This document shows positions 52,263 through 62,084 of a stretch of 64,000 nt of DNA, one piece after another. Where the stretch lies: assembly GCF_045689235.1 (NCBI RefSeq), contig NZ_CP136864.1, forward strand, positions 1,116,001 to 1,180,000, written 5' to 3'. Made by a program: the position numbers and the translations under genes. The notes beneath the pieces are model-generated. The model made no database searches and had not been told where the DNA came from. It was given only the letters and a program-made list of their open reading frames with translations. How positions within the stretch are numbered: the stretch's first letter is position 1; every line of letters begins with the position of its first letter. This DNA is from Congregibacter variabilis. GTDB lineage: Bacteria > Pseudomonadota > Gammaproteobacteria > Pseudomonadales > Halieaceae.

Positions 52263-54086
52263 ATGAATAATAAATTGAAAGATCCGAACCTGGCAGCGAA
52301 GGTGGAAGAACTACTTTCGCAAATGAGTCTTGAGCAAAAAATCGGTCAAATGACCCAGCCTGAGCGCATGGCATGCACGCCTGAAGACGTTAAGGAGTTC
52401 CACATCGGCTCAGTGCTCAGTGGCGGCGGCTCCTGTCCTGGCGACAACCATCCCGGCGATTGGGTCAACATGAATGACGCCTACTGGATGGCCTCTATGG
52501 AGGCTGATGGCGAGCATCTGGCGATACCACTGCTGTACGGAGTTGACGCTATCCACGGTAACGGAAACGTTCGCGGCGCTACGGTCTTTCCGCACAACAT
52601 CGGCCTTGGCGCGGCCCGTGACCCGGACCTGATTAAACGTATAGCCCAGGCAACCGCCAAAGAAATTTTGGCGACGGGCGTGGACTGGACTTTCGCGCCC
52701 ACGCTGGCAGTGGCTCGCGATATCCACTGGGGCCGAACCTATGAAAGCTACTCTGAAGATCCCGGGCTTGTTGGCAGCTACGCCGCGCCTTTTATAGATG
52801 GCATGCAGGGCGATATGGGCGACGATGCTGTCGTGGCATGCGTCAAGCACTGGGTTGGCGACGGCGGCACGACCCACGGCATTGATCAGGGGGAAACCAC
52901 GGTCAGTCTTGAAGAGCTTCAGTCCACGCACATCGCACCCTACCGACCTGCAATAGACCAGGGCGTTCTCACCGTAATGGCTTCATTCAACAGCTGGAAT
53001 GGCGACAAGTGTCACGGCCACCGCCAACTCCTCACTGACATTCTCAAAGGCGAATTGGGATTCGACGGTTTTGTAATCTCTGATTGGGACGGTATCGACT
53101 ATCTGTCCAAAAGCTACTACGACGCCGTAGGTATGTCGGTGAACGCGGGCATCGACATGTTCATGGTCTCTGTGGACTGGAGGCAGCTCATCCGTCATCT
53201 CGTAACCCATGTAGAAAAAGGCACCGTGCCCCTGAGCCGTATCGACGATGCTGTGCGACGTATTCTACGGGTCAAGTTTGCCTTTGGCCTGTTTGACAAA
53301 CCACGTCCCCTGGATCGTCGCTGGTCTAATGACACAGTCTTCGGTGGCACGGAGACTAGAGACGTAGCCCGGGAAGCCGTGCGCAAGTCTCTGGTTCTTC
53401 TGAAAAACGATCAAGCCACGTTGCCCCTCAAGCGAGACGCCAGAATTCTGGTCGCTGGCAAAAGCGCCCACAATCGTGGCCACCAGTGCGGTGGATTCAC
53501 CATCGCCTGGCAGGGCGTGGAAGACAACGACAGCATCGAAGGTGGCTGCTCGGTTTGGGAGGGCATCCAAAGCGTCGCGCCCAATGCCGCACTGAGCGAG
53601 GATCCCTTCGCAGGCGACGCGGACCCTGCAAAGCATGACATCGCTGTCGTAGTGATCGGTGAAAGGCCCTACGCCGAAGGCATGGGTGACGTACGCCCGG
53701 GCGATAACGTTATTGTCGAGGCAGGGTCTCAAATTCGTGGTGAAATGAAGGTACTGGAGCCTTATGGTCGCACTCTTGAGCACGCGGCCGCGCACCCGGA
53801 GGACCTGGCCATCATCTCAGCCATAGCGGCCAAGGGCATTCCTGTGGTCGCGGTGCTTATCTCTGGCCGACCCTTACCAGTGGGCCCGGAGATTGCTGCG
53901 GCACAGGCATTTGTGGCGGCATGGTTACCTGGCTCCGAAGGGAACGGTGTGGCTGACGTGCTATTTGGTGATTATGATTTTCAGGGTCGCCTGTCATTTG
54001 CATGGCCAGCAGACGCTGCATCTATCAATGATTCGAGCACTGCACCGCTATTCCCCCTCGGCTTTGGTCTACAGATGAACGGCTAG
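52263..54086 (+). CDS. Beta-glucosidase/exo-glucanase, glycoside hydrolase family 3 (second paralogue)
   Basis: A 607-residue GH3 protein of the ExoP/plant exo-1,3-1,4-glucanase type: barrel plus alpha/beta sandwich and no fibronectin-III-like domain. The nucleophile is Asp274 in VISDWDGIDY; KHWVGDGGTTHGIDQGET is the substrate-binding stretch. No signal peptide is present at the ATG 52263 start; a TTG at 52227 inside the previous gene would add 12 residues. Relatives remove glucose from laminarin- or cellulose-derived oligosaccharides and are usually secreted, so a cytoplasmic version is of interest. Different subtypes of GH3 side by side suggest complementary linkage specificities. Confidence 0.9.
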   Translation: MNNKLKDPNLAAKVEELLSQMSLEQKIGQMTQPERMACTPEDVKEFHIGSVLSGGGSCPGDNHPGDWVNMNDAYWMASMEADGEHLAIPLLYGVDAIHGNGNVRGATVFPHNIGLGAARDPDLIKRIAQATAKEILATGVDWTFAPTLAVARDIHWGRTYESYSEDPGLVGSYAAPFIDGMQGDMGDDAVVACVKHWVGDGGTTHGIDQGETTVSLEELQSTHIAPYRPAIDQGVLTVMASFNSWNGDKCHGHRQLLTDILKGELGFDGFVISDWDGIDYLSKSYYDAVGMSVNAGIDMFMVSVDWRQLIRHLVTHVEKGTVPLSRIDDAVRRILRVKFAFGLFDKPRPLDRRWSNDTVFGGTETRDVAREAVRKSLVLLKNDQATLPLKRDARILVAGKSAHNRGHQCGGFTIAWQGVEDNDSIEGGCSVWEGIQSVAPNAALSEDPFAGDADPAKHDIAVVVIGERPYAEGMGDVRPGDNVIVEAGSQIRGEMKVLEPYGRTLEHAAAHPEDLAIISAIAAKGIPVVAVLISGRPLPVGPEIAAAQAFVAAWLPGSEGNGVADVLFGDYDFQGRLSFAWPADAASINDSSTAPLFPLGFGLQMNG

Positions 54087-54157
54087 CTTTAGGCTTTCCC
54101 GGGCAGCATCTTTCTCGCACCGACTCTTCGGTCGTCAGCTTATGCTAGCCTTGCTCA

Positions 54158-54745
54158 ATGACTGATCGAATCTCCCCGGACATCGGCGACTGCTTGAGTG
54201 AAGGCTGGGCGCTATACAGAAAAGACCCTGTTTTGCTTTCAGGCGCGACCATACTGATGGCGGTGATATGCGGCATTGCTGGCCTCATACCTCTGTTAGG
54301 TACGGTGGTATACCCCCCGCTACTCGCAGGTCTGTACGGCATGATCATGCGAGTTGATCGCGGTGAGGCCGTCACCATCAGCAACCTTTTTGACGGCTTC
54401 CAGCAGTTTCTACCCCTGCTAATTGCATCCCTTCTCATCTCGCTATTCGTCGCTATCGGGTTGTTTTTGCTGGTTCTACCCGGCCTTTATCTGCTCATCA
54501 GCTATGGCTTTACCACGCTATTGATCGTCGATCGGAAGCAGGACTTCTGGCCGGCGATGGAAAACAGCCGAAGACTCATCCATGCACACTTTTGGAGCTA
54601 TGCGCTGTTCGCTTTGTTGTTAGCGGTTATCTGTATGGTTGCCAGCCTACCCTTAGGCTTGGGACTTATCATCGCCGCACCGGTATGCCTGGCTGCACAG
54701 TATCGCTACTACCTTGCAGTGAACTCGACCGAACTAAGCGTCTAA
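54158..54745 (+). CDS. Uncharacterised polytopic membrane protein
   Basis: A 195-residue protein with four or five hydrophobic segments and a soluble N-terminus (ISPDIGDCLSEGWALYRKDP). The layout GWxLYRKDPxLL followed by paired helices resembles small bacterial membrane proteins of the DUF975/BPSS1780 type, but I do not recognise a specific family with certainty. No catalytic motif. It stands 71 bp after the GH3 gene and 55 bp before a secreted protein gene. Function unknown. Confidence 0.65.
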   Translation: MTDRISPDIGDCLSEGWALYRKDPVLLSGATILMAVICGIAGLIPLLGTVVYPPLLAGLYGMIMRVDRGEAVTISNLFDGFQQFLPLLIASLLISLFVAIGLFLLVLPGLYLLISYGFTTLLIVDRKQDFWPAMENSRRLIHAHFWSYALFALLLAVICMVASLPLGLGLIIAAPVCLAAQYRYYLAVNSTELSV

Positions 54746-54800
54746 TTACAGCTAGGATATCGTTTCACTAAACCTTGCATTAACGAAAACGGAGTTATCC

Positions 54801-55490
54801 ATGCATTCGCACAAACCGCAGATGCTTATTTGCATCTCAATAATTTGGGGACTGATGACATCCCACGCATTCGCTGGCAGCGCATCAGTCAGTGGCATTG
54901 CAGGCGACGCCGCGCAGTTTGAGTACAACGGCAATATGCTGCGAATTAATGCAACACAAAACAGCGGGTACGCGCTATTGAGAGATGGCCACTTTTACAC
55001 GGTGGGCTACAACAACGGCCAAGCCATGGTGTTTGACGCAGGCGCTATGCTGAAGGGCTTCTCAGATATGGCGCCTCAGGCTATCCACGGTGACCTGGGT
55101 GCTGAAATAGTGTCCCTGGAAGACACCGGCGAGAAGGAGATTGTTGCCGGCATACAAGGCCATGTATATACCGTTACGTTTATTGATGACAGTGGTCAAG
55201 AGCGTGGTGAATCGCTCGTGCTGTCTACGGACATCCGGGCTCTGGAGTTCCGCGACGCGATGTTTCAAATGATGAGTTTTGCGCAGACAATGACGCCGGG
55301 GCAGGATAAAGCCAAGGCTCAGGGCCAGGACATTCGTGAACGTTTGAACAGATTAAAGGCCGGAATTCTTCGCTACGGCAAGGAGATGACCGTCACAGAA
55401 ATCAGTGGCGAGACGGTTGCCAATGAACGCTTTGAACTGCCAGCGAAGCCCCTGGACCTCCAAGGACTGGGCAAGTTGTTCGGCCAATAG
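54801..55490 (+). CDS. Secreted hypothetical protein
   Basis: A 229-residue protein with a signal peptide (hydrophobic residues 9-24, cleavage near SHAFAG). The mature part looks beta-rich in its first half (YNGNMLRINATQNSGYALLRD) and helical and charged in the second (QDIRERLNRLKAG). The pattern is reminiscent of periplasmic DUF4412-type proteins, which is only a weak resemblance. No cysteines in a redox motif and no metal site. Function unknown; convergent with maeB. Confidence 0.6.
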   Translation: MHSHKPQMLICISIIWGLMTSHAFAGSASVSGIAGDAAQFEYNGNMLRINATQNSGYALLRDGHFYTVGYNNGQAMVFDAGAMLKGFSDMAPQAIHGDLGAEIVSLEDTGEKEIVAGIQGHVYTVTFIDDSGQERGESLVLSTDIRALEFRDAMFQMMSFAQTMTPGQDKAKAQGQDIRERLNRLKAGILRYGKEMTVTEISGETVANERFELPAKPLDLQGLGKLFGQ

Positions 55491-55523
55491 ACTTACGAAG
55501 CTCCAGGCTGCGTACCGCGGACT

Positions 55524-57806
55524 CTATCCGTAATGAACTACGTCAGTACCGGCCAGAGCGGAGATATTAAGTAGACCGCGGGCAGTAATCGATGGCGTCA
55601 CAATATGAGCGCGGTTACCCATTCCCATAAGGATGGGCCCCACTTCTAACGCCCCTCCCCGCATCTTCAGAATGTTGCGAACACCGGAGGCAGCATCCCC
55701 GTAGGCAAATACCAGCACATTGGCCGGCCCTTCCAAACGGGAGTTCGGAAAAATCCTCGCGCGCAGCTCCGGGTCCAATGCCGAGTCGGTGTGCATCTCA
55801 CCCTCGTAGGCAAAGTCAGGTTCCCGGGCCTCTAGCAAGGCCATGGCTTGTCGCACTCGACGTCCGCTATCGATATCGAGGTTGCCAAACTGCGAATGAG
55901 AGCACAGTGCAATATTGGGTTTTAAACCAAAACGACGGACATGATTTGCAGCCGCCATTACCGTATCGGCGATCTGCTCCGGCGTCGGCTCTGGATGCAC
56001 ATGGGTATCGGCAATAAACAATGGCTCGTCTTCAGTGATCATCAAAGACAGTGCACCGCGAGGGTGTGCTCCATCATGGGCGAGTATTTGGCGCACGTAG
56101 TTAAGATGCCATAAATACTGCCCAAAGCTTCCACAGACCATGCTATCGGCATCACCGCAGTACACCATGATCGCTGCAATTGCAGTGGTGTTGGTTCGCA
56201 TAATGACTTTCGCAAGATCCGGAGTTACGCCCCGTCTGGCCATGAGCTTAAGGTATGCTTCCCAGTACTTGCGGTGGCGAGAATCATCCTCGGGATTCAC
56301 CACCTCAAAGTCTTCACCGGGCTTAATGGTCAGACCCGCTTTCTCACAGCGCCTGGCAATCACTTCGGGGCGACCGATGAGAATCGGCGTATCTGTCATT
56401 TCCTCAATAATCGCCTGCGCTGTTCTCAGTACCCGTTCGTCTTCGCCTTCGGCAAACACAATGCGTCGCTGTGAACGTGCGGCGGCTGCAAACACAGGCC
56501 GCATAATCATCGAAGAACGGAACACCGAGCCATCGAGCTTTTCTCGATAGGCTGCCAGGTCGTCCACCGGACGAGTGGCCACGCCTGTGTCCATTGCCGC
56601 ACTGGCGACAGCACTCGCCACCACCCCCATCAGCCGAGGATCAAAGGGCTTGGGAATAAGATAATCGACACCAAAGACCAACTGCTCGCCTCGATACGCT
56701 TCAGCCGCCTCTGCGCTTGTAGTCGCCCGGGCAAGAGCGGCAATCCCGTCTATGCAGGCGATCTGCATAGCGTCGTTAATCTCGGTAGCGCCTACATCCA
56801 GGGCGCCCCGGAATATGAACGGAAAACACAGTACGTTGTTCACCTGATTCGGGTAGTCCGAGCGACCGGTTGCAATAATTGCATCGGGGGCAACCTTGCG
56901 AACCTCATCAGGGAGTATCTCTGGTGTGGGGTTAGCCAAAGCAAAGACAATTGGTCGCTGAGCCATGCGCGCCACCATCGGGGCAGTCAACACTTTGGGC
57001 GCGCTGAGTCCCAAAAACAAATCAGCACCGTCGATCACATCATCGAGATCGCGACTGTCGCTAGCTTGAGCGAAGGCAGATTTCTGAGGGTTCATATCTT
57101 CCGCGCGACCTTCGTACACAAGGCCCTGAACATCGCACAACCAAACGTTTTTTCGCTGCACACCCAGTTTCAGCAGCATATTCAGGCAGGCGATACCCGC
57201 AGCGCCACCACCGGTTGACACGATCTTGATATCTTCGAAGCGCTTGCCGGCAATATGCAGAGCATTGGTGACGGCGGCGCCTACAACAATGGCAGTGCCG
57301 TGCTGATCATCATGAAAGACCGGAATATTCATGCGCTCCCGGCACCGCTGCTCAACAATAAAACAGTCGGGGGCTTTGATGTCTTCCAGGTTAATCGCCC
57401 CAAAAGACGGCTCCATAGCACAGACTATATCCGCAAGCTTCTCTGGATCTGATTCGTTCAGTTCAATGTCAAAGCAATCGATTCCTGCAAAGTTCTTGAA
57501 CAGAACAGCCTTGCCTTCCATCACTGGTTTTGCAGCCAAGCCACCGATATTGCCCAGGCCCAATACCGCACTGCCATTGCTGACTACGGCAACCAGGTTT
57601 CCTCGTGCGGTGTATTTCGCTGCAGCCGCTGGATCTTTGACGATCTCCAGACAAGCCTCAGCGACGCCGGGGGAGTAGGCTCTCGCGAGATCCTGACCAT
57701 TGGCGAGAGGTTTTGTGGCGCGAATTTCCAACTTACCGGGCTTAGGGTACGCGTGGTATCGCAGCGCGGCTTCCCGGGCTGCCTGGCGGCTCTTCTCGTC
57801 ATCCAT
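55524..57806 (-). CDS. maeB: NADP-dependent malic enzyme with phosphotransacetylase-like domain
   Basis: A 760-residue MaeB. Malic N-terminal domain (AYSPGVAEACLEI near 45; VLFKNFAGIDCFDIELNE near 95), NAD-binding domain (VSTGGGAAGIACLNMLL near 190) and, from about residue 430, a PTA_PTB-type domain (FAEGEDERVLRTAQ). The PTA-like domain serves allosteric control by acetyl-CoA in known MaeB proteins and is usually inactive as a transacetylase. It decarboxylates malate to pyruvate, making NADPH. I use the ATG at 57806, which gives the usual length; the ribosome site is poor. Confidence 0.93.
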   Translation of the reverse strand: MDDEKSRQAAREAALRYHAYPKPGKLEIRATKPLANGQDLARAYSPGVAEACLEIVKDPAAAAKYTARGNLVAVVSNGSAVLGLGNIGGLAAKPVMEGKAVLFKNFAGIDCFDIELNESDPEKLADIVCAMEPSFGAINLEDIKAPDCFIVEQRCRERMNIPVFHDDQHGTAIVVGAAVTNALHIAGKRFEDIKIVSTGGGAAGIACLNMLLKLGVQRKNVWLCDVQGLVYEGRAEDMNPQKSAFAQASDSRDLDDVIDGADLFLGLSAPKVLTAPMVARMAQRPIVFALANPTPEILPDEVRKVAPDAIIATGRSDYPNQVNNVLCFPFIFRGALDVGATEINDAMQIACIDGIAALARATTSAEAAEAYRGEQLVFGVDYLIPKPFDPRLMGVVASAVASAAMDTGVATRPVDDLAAYREKLDGSVFRSSMIMRPVFAAAARSQRRIVFAEGEDERVLRTAQAIIEEMTDTPILIGRPEVIARRCEKAGLTIKPGEDFEVVNPEDDSRHRKYWEAYLKLMARRGVTPDLAKVIMRTNTTAIAAIMVYCGDADSMVCGSFGQYLWHLNYVRQILAHDGAHPRGALSLMITEDEPLFIADTHVHPEPTPEQIADTVMAAANHVRRFGLKPNIALCSHSQFGNLDIDSGRRVRQAMALLEAREPDFAYEGEMHTDSALDPELRARIFPNSRLEGPANVLVFAYGDAASGVRNILKMRGGALEVGPILMGMGNRAHIVTPSITARGLLNISALAGTDVVHYG

Positions 57807-57946
57807 GGGAATACGTCCAAAAAACGCACAGTATAAGGCAGCAGGCACCGCCAGAGTTCTGGAAAATGCCGCAATTCGAGCTCGTGGGCTGACTCACTGC
57901 GCAGTAACGCCCGAGTAAAGTCACTGGCAGAGATCCGATGTACAGA

Positions 57947-58642
57947 TCAGACCGTCAGATATTCGCCCACCAGACTCTCTGAGAGCTCATCCATGGCACC
58001 AGTAGCCACTACTGCTCCTCGATCCATAATTGCAAAATCATCAGCCACTGACCGGGCAAACGGGAGCTTTTGCTCTACGAGCAGCACGCTTAAGCCCTGC
58101 TCTGAACGTAAGCGCTGAATAACCTCAGCGATGAGCTGCACTATGTTCGGCTGAATACCCTCGCACGGTTCGTCCAGCAGTAGAATACTCGGCTCCAGCA
58201 CCAAAGCTCGACCAATGGCCAGCTGCTGCTGTTGACCGCCCGATAAATCTCCGCCACGACGATCCGCCATCTCGGCCAGAACCGGAAAAAAATCAAATAT
58301 CTGTTGGGGAATCTTCGAATCGCCGCCTCGACGTCCGGCAAGAGCTACACGGAGGTTCTCCATTACGGAAAGGTCCGGGAAAATCATTCTCCCCTGAGGC
58401 ACATAGCCAATGCCCTGAGCGACCCGGTCCTCGGTTGCAAGCCTATCAATGGCAGCACCTTTGAACTCTATATCTCCACTTTGGGCTGGCAGTAATCCCA
58501 GTACGGTATTGAGAAGTGTTGTTTTGCCCACACCGTTACGGCCCATGAGACAGAATACCCGCCCACTCTGGATGTCCAATTGGATATCCCGCAGCGTATG
58601 GCTGGCGCCGTAATACTGGTTAAGCCCGCGAATACTCAGCAT
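57947..58642 (-). CDS. urtE: Urea ABC transporter ATP-binding subunit UrtE
   Basis: A 231-residue ABC ATPase of the branched-chain amino acid/urea (LivF-like) type. Walker A GRNGVGKTT, signature LSGGQQQQLAIGRAL and Walker B ILLLDEPCEG are intact, and LRSEQGLSVLLVEQKL carries the switch region. It energises urea import together with UrtD. Its start overlaps the end of urtD by seven bases; it is the last gene of urtABCDE. Confidence 0.93.
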   Translation of the reverse strand: MLSIRGLNQYYGASHTLRDIQLDIQSGRVFCLMGRNGVGKTTLLNTVLGLLPAQSGDIEFKGAAIDRLATEDRVAQGIGYVPQGRMIFPDLSVMENLRVALAGRRGGDSKIPQQIFDFFPVLAEMADRRGGDLSGGQQQQLAIGRALVLEPSILLLDEPCEGIQPNIVQLIAEVIQRLRSEQGLSVLLVEQKLPFARSVADDFAIMDRGAVVATGAMDELSESLVGEYLTV

Positions 58643-59403
58643 GCCTCACCTAAATAGACTTCTCGCACTTGGCTATCAGACTGCACTTCATCAATGCTGC
58701 CTTCCATAAGTACAGCGCCTTCATGAAGCACGCTTACCTTACGGGCAATAGAGCGAACAAAAACCATATCGTGCTCAACCACAACCACAGAGCGCTGAGG
58801 CACCAGTGACTGCAACAACTGTGCGGTGCGCTCAGTTTCTTGTTGTGTCATTCCGGCAACGGGCTCGTCAATCAGCAGCAACAATGGCTCCTGTGCTAGC
58901 AGCATACCGATTTCCAGCCACTGCTTCTGACCATGGGAAAGGCCTCCAGCCAACTTATGAGCTACAGAATCCAAAGCCACAGTCTCAAGCAGGCTTGCAA
59001 CTCGGTCAGTATCTACGGAGCTTGGGCGATACCACAGCGCTTCCCAGGGCGAGCGATTCCCCTGCACAGCCAAGGCAAGATTGTCGCGAACTGTCTGCTT
59101 TGGAAACACCGAGGGCTTTTGGAACTTGCGACCGATACCCAAGCGGGCAATTGTCGCCTCGTCGTGTTGCAGAAGATTGATATCCTGACCGAGAAACACA
59201 GAACCTCGATCAGGTCGCGTTTTGCCAGTAATGACGTCCATCAGGGTGGTCTTGCCCGCACCGTTGGGGCCAATAAGACAGCGTAGCTCCCCCTTATCAA
59301 TGGCGAGAGATAAATTGTTCAGCGCTTTGTATCCCGAAAAACTTACGCTGACATCCTCGAGGTAGAGAATGACACCATGGCGCGTATCGATTGATTCAGT
59401 CAC
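58636..59403 (-). CDS. urtD: Urea ABC transporter ATP-binding subunit UrtD
   Basis: A 255-residue LivG-like ATPase. Walker A GPNGAGKTTLMDV, the UrtD-specific signature LSHGQKQWLEIGMLL and Walker B LLLIDEPVAGM. I place the start at a GTG (59403), overlapping the urtC end by eight bases; a longer frame to 59580 runs antiparallel through urtC and encodes a Cys/Trp-rich stretch unlike the family. Confidence 0.92.
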   Translation of the reverse strand: MTESIDTRHGVILYLEDVSVSFSGYKALNNLSLAIDKGELRCLIGPNGAGKTTLMDVITGKTRPDRGSVFLGQDINLLQHDEATIARLGIGRKFQKPSVFPKQTVRDNLALAVQGNRSPWEALWYRPSSVDTDRVASLLETVALDSVAHKLAGGLSHGQKQWLEIGMLLAQEPLLLLIDEPVAGMTQQETERTAQLLQSLVPQRSVVVVEHDMVFVRSIARKVSVLHEGAVLMEGSIDEVQSDSQVREVYLGEAC

Positions 59404-60481
59404 TGCGACGCCCCGCGAAAAGACCGACAACGCCTTGGGGAAGGAGCAAGGTGACCAGCAAAAACAACGCGCCCAACGCAAACAACCAAAGCTCGGGCAG
59501 GCGTGCAGTAAGCATGGTCTCTGCGGCGGCGATAATGACCGCTCCCAGCATCGCTCCGTGTAGCGTTCCCCTGCCACCAACAGCCACCCAGATCGCTATC
59601 TCGATAGAATTGAGCGGCTGAAACTCACCGGGGTTAATGATCCCAACCTGAGGCACGTAGAGCGCCCCCGCCAAACCCGCAAGCATTGCTGACACAACAA
59701 AAACCACTAGCTTGTAGCTGGCTACGGAATACCCCAAAAAGCGCACTCTCGATTCAGCATCCCGTAAGGCAACAACCACGCTACCAAGGCGCGTCGCGAG
59801 CATCCAGCGACAGCCGATGTAACTGATAAGCAGCAACAATGCGGTCGCTGCAAAGAGGCCACATCGCACCGCGTCGGATTGCATATCAAAGCCAAGGATC
59901 TCTTTGAAATCTGTCAGTCCATTATTCCCACCAAAACCCATCTCATTGCGAAAAAAAGCCAGCATCAATGCAAAGGTCATGGCCTGGGTCATGATCGAAA
60001 AATAGACCCCGGTTACCCGAGAGCGAAACGCCAGCCACCCGAACAGCAATGCAAGTGCTCCGGGGATTAACAGCGCCATGCCAAGGGAAAAACCAAAGCT
60101 GTCAAAACCCAGCCAATACCAGGGAAGCTCCTGCCAGTCGAGAAAAACCATAAAGTCTGGGAGCTCTGGATCACCGTACACACCGCGACTGCCAATCTGG
60201 CGCATAAGGTACATGCCCATGGCATAACCCCCCAGGGCAAAAAAAGCGCCGTGCCCTAAGCTCAATAGCCCCGCATATCCCCAGACAAGATCCAGGGCCA
60301 GGGCTAAAAGCGCATAGCACAGATACTTACCCAACAATGAAACGCTGTAACTCGACAGCGCGAAGCCCGACTCCTGAGGTAAAAGAAGGTTCGATAACGG
60401 CACGCCAATCGCCAGACAGACTAGTAGAGCCACGGTAATCAAATACGTGCGCTCGCGGACAAAAGAGCCCTGATACGACAT
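59396..60481 (-). CDS. urtC: Urea ABC transporter permease UrtC
   Basis: A 361-residue LivM-like permease with about ten hydrophobic segments; YAGLLSLGHGAFFALGGYAMG near residue 70 (quoted in part: LLSLGHGAFFALGGY) and VGGRGTLHGAMLGA near 305 are hallmark motifs. Forms the inner-membrane channel with UrtB. The ATG overlaps the urtB TGA by one base. Confidence 0.93.
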   Translation of the reverse strand: MSYQGSFVRERTYLITVALLVCLAIGVPLSNLLLPQESGFALSSYSVSLLGKYLCYALLALALDLVWGYAGLLSLGHGAFFALGGYAMGMYLMRQIGSRGVYGDPELPDFMVFLDWQELPWYWLGFDSFGFSLGMALLIPGALALLFGWLAFRSRVTGVYFSIMTQAMTFALMLAFFRNEMGFGGNNGLTDFKEILGFDMQSDAVRCGLFAATALLLLISYIGCRWMLATRLGSVVVALRDAESRVRFLGYSVASYKLVVFVVSAMLAGLAGALYVPQVGIINPGEFQPLNSIEIAIWVAVGGRGTLHGAMLGAVIIAAAETMLTARLPELWLFALGALFLLVTLLLPQGVVGLFAGRRSD

Positions 60482-62064
60482 CAGTTGCTATCTTCTCTAC
60501 CAAGGCGGGGAAAAAGACCCTGAGGCCGGCGCTGGAGAAACAGGATGAGGGCGACCAACAGAAGTATTTTTGCAAGCACGGCCCCTGTAGCGGGCTCCAG
60601 AACCTTATTGGCAACGCCCAGAGAAAACGCGGCCACCAGGGTGCCCCAGAGATTTCCAACCCCGCCAAACACCACCACAAGAAATGAATCAATAATGTAG
60701 GCCTGCCCTAAGTTTGGCCCTACGTTTGTCAGTTGAGACAGGGCAACACCCGCCACTCCCGCCACGCCGGATCCCAGCGCAAAGGTCATGGCATCGACTC
60801 GCGCGCTGCGCACTCCCAGCGCTCTGGCCATAGCGCGATTTTGCGCCACCGCACGCACTTGCAAACCCAGGCGGGTGTAGCGCATTAGCGTTAACAAACC
60901 CGCAAATACCATGAGCGAGAACAACAAGATCGCCATTCGGTTGTAGGTCAGTGAGAGGCCCTGCGTCACCTCCCAGGCACCGCTCAACCACTCGGGGGTG
61001 AGTACGGATCGATTCAGCGGCGAGAAGATTGAGCGCACCGCCTGCTGAAGGATCAGGCTAATGCCGAAGGTTGCCAGTAGCGTTTCCAGTGGCCGGCCGT
61101 ACAGAAAGCGTATGACCCCGCGCTCAATCGCCAATCCCACCGCGGCAGACACCAAGAACGCCGCAGGTATCGCCAGAAGCAAAGCAGTACCGGGGTGCCC
61201 AGGCAATAGTTGCTGTAAGACCCAGGTGGTATACGCGCCCAACATAATCAGCTCGCCATGCGCCATGTTGATCACACCCATTACACCGAAGGTGATCGCC
61301 AAACCCACAGCCGATAGCAACAGCACCGATCCCAGGCTGAGACCAAAAAACAATGACTCGAGACGGCTCAGCCACAGCAAGCGGCTCTGGGCCAAAGACA
61401 GAAGCCTTGCAGCCTCCTTGCGAAGCGCCTCGGGAAGCTCCTCGCGCTCGACCAGTGTCGCCAGCGAAGCACGCACCACCGGATCCACACGTCCGCGCAG
61501 TACCACCAAAGCCGTTTCGACCTTCGCCGGATCACTCCCGGCTATTGATTGCAGCGCCAAACCAATAGCAATCTGCTCCTGCAGTTCGGCGACAGGCTCC
61601 AACGGCTCTCTAGCGGCGAGGGCCTTGAGTGCGGTAACGGTTGGCGCTGCAAGAATTTCAGCAATAGCAGAAGCGCGTTGCTGCTCATCACTGGCAGACA
61701 GGCGAGCAATGGACTGTAGACTCTGCAGTTCTGCCCGAAGGCTATTGTCTATAGCAATGCGCCGAACGTCTCGTCGCCCGGCACTCCCGAGATCCTCGCC
61801 AGAGAGCACGTCGCTCAGGAGGTAACTGGAGCCCTCCCGCTGTGCGATCACCACCGACGAGTTGCGCCGATCCAAATACAGTGCGCCTCGCGCAAAAGCA
61901 TCAAGAACCCTATCGGATTTATCGTCGCCACTCGCAGCGATTTGCGCAAGCAACTCGCGTTTTTGCTCGCCGTCTGCCGCCCCCAGTTCATCAACCCAGT
62001 CGCGCAGCGAAGCCCCCTGAGCAGGCAGAGCGATCAGTAAGCACAACAGCAGCGAGCGCAGCAT
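60481..62064 (-). CDS. urtB: Urea ABC transporter permease UrtB
   Basis: A 527-residue protein: signal peptide (residues 1-17), a periplasmic-type helical N-terminal region of about 210 residues, then a LivH-like permease with GVINMAHGELIMLGAYT and VFGGVGNLWGTL. The long N-terminal region is usual for proteobacterial UrtB; its role is unclear. Contributes one half of the channel. It starts 20 bp after urtA. Confidence 0.93.
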   Translation of the reverse strand: MLRSLLLCLLIALPAQGASLRDWVDELGAADGEQKRELLAQIAASGDDKSDRVLDAFARGALYLDRRNSSVVIAQREGSSYLLSDVLSGEDLGSAGRRDVRRIAIDNSLRAELQSLQSIARLSASDEQQRASAIAEILAAPTVTALKALAAREPLEPVAELQEQIAIGLALQSIAGSDPAKVETALVVLRGRVDPVVRASLATLVEREELPEALRKEAARLLSLAQSRLLWLSRLESLFFGLSLGSVLLLSAVGLAITFGVMGVINMAHGELIMLGAYTTWVLQQLLPGHPGTALLLAIPAAFLVSAAVGLAIERGVIRFLYGRPLETLLATFGISLILQQAVRSIFSPLNRSVLTPEWLSGAWEVTQGLSLTYNRMAILLFSLMVFAGLLTLMRYTRLGLQVRAVAQNRAMARALGVRSARVDAMTFALGSGVAGVAGVALSQLTNVGPNLGQAYIIDSFLVVVFGGVGNLWGTLVAAFSLGVANKVLEPATGAVLAKILLLVALILFLQRRPQGLFPRLGREDSN

Positions 62065-62084
62065 AGGAAAACTCGGAAAAGCCG

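Noticed and set aside
59404..59580. N-terminal extension of urtD by 59 residues
   Set aside because: It overlaps urtC in another frame and encodes a Cys/Trp-rich stretch not found in UrtD; the GTG at 59403 fits the family start.
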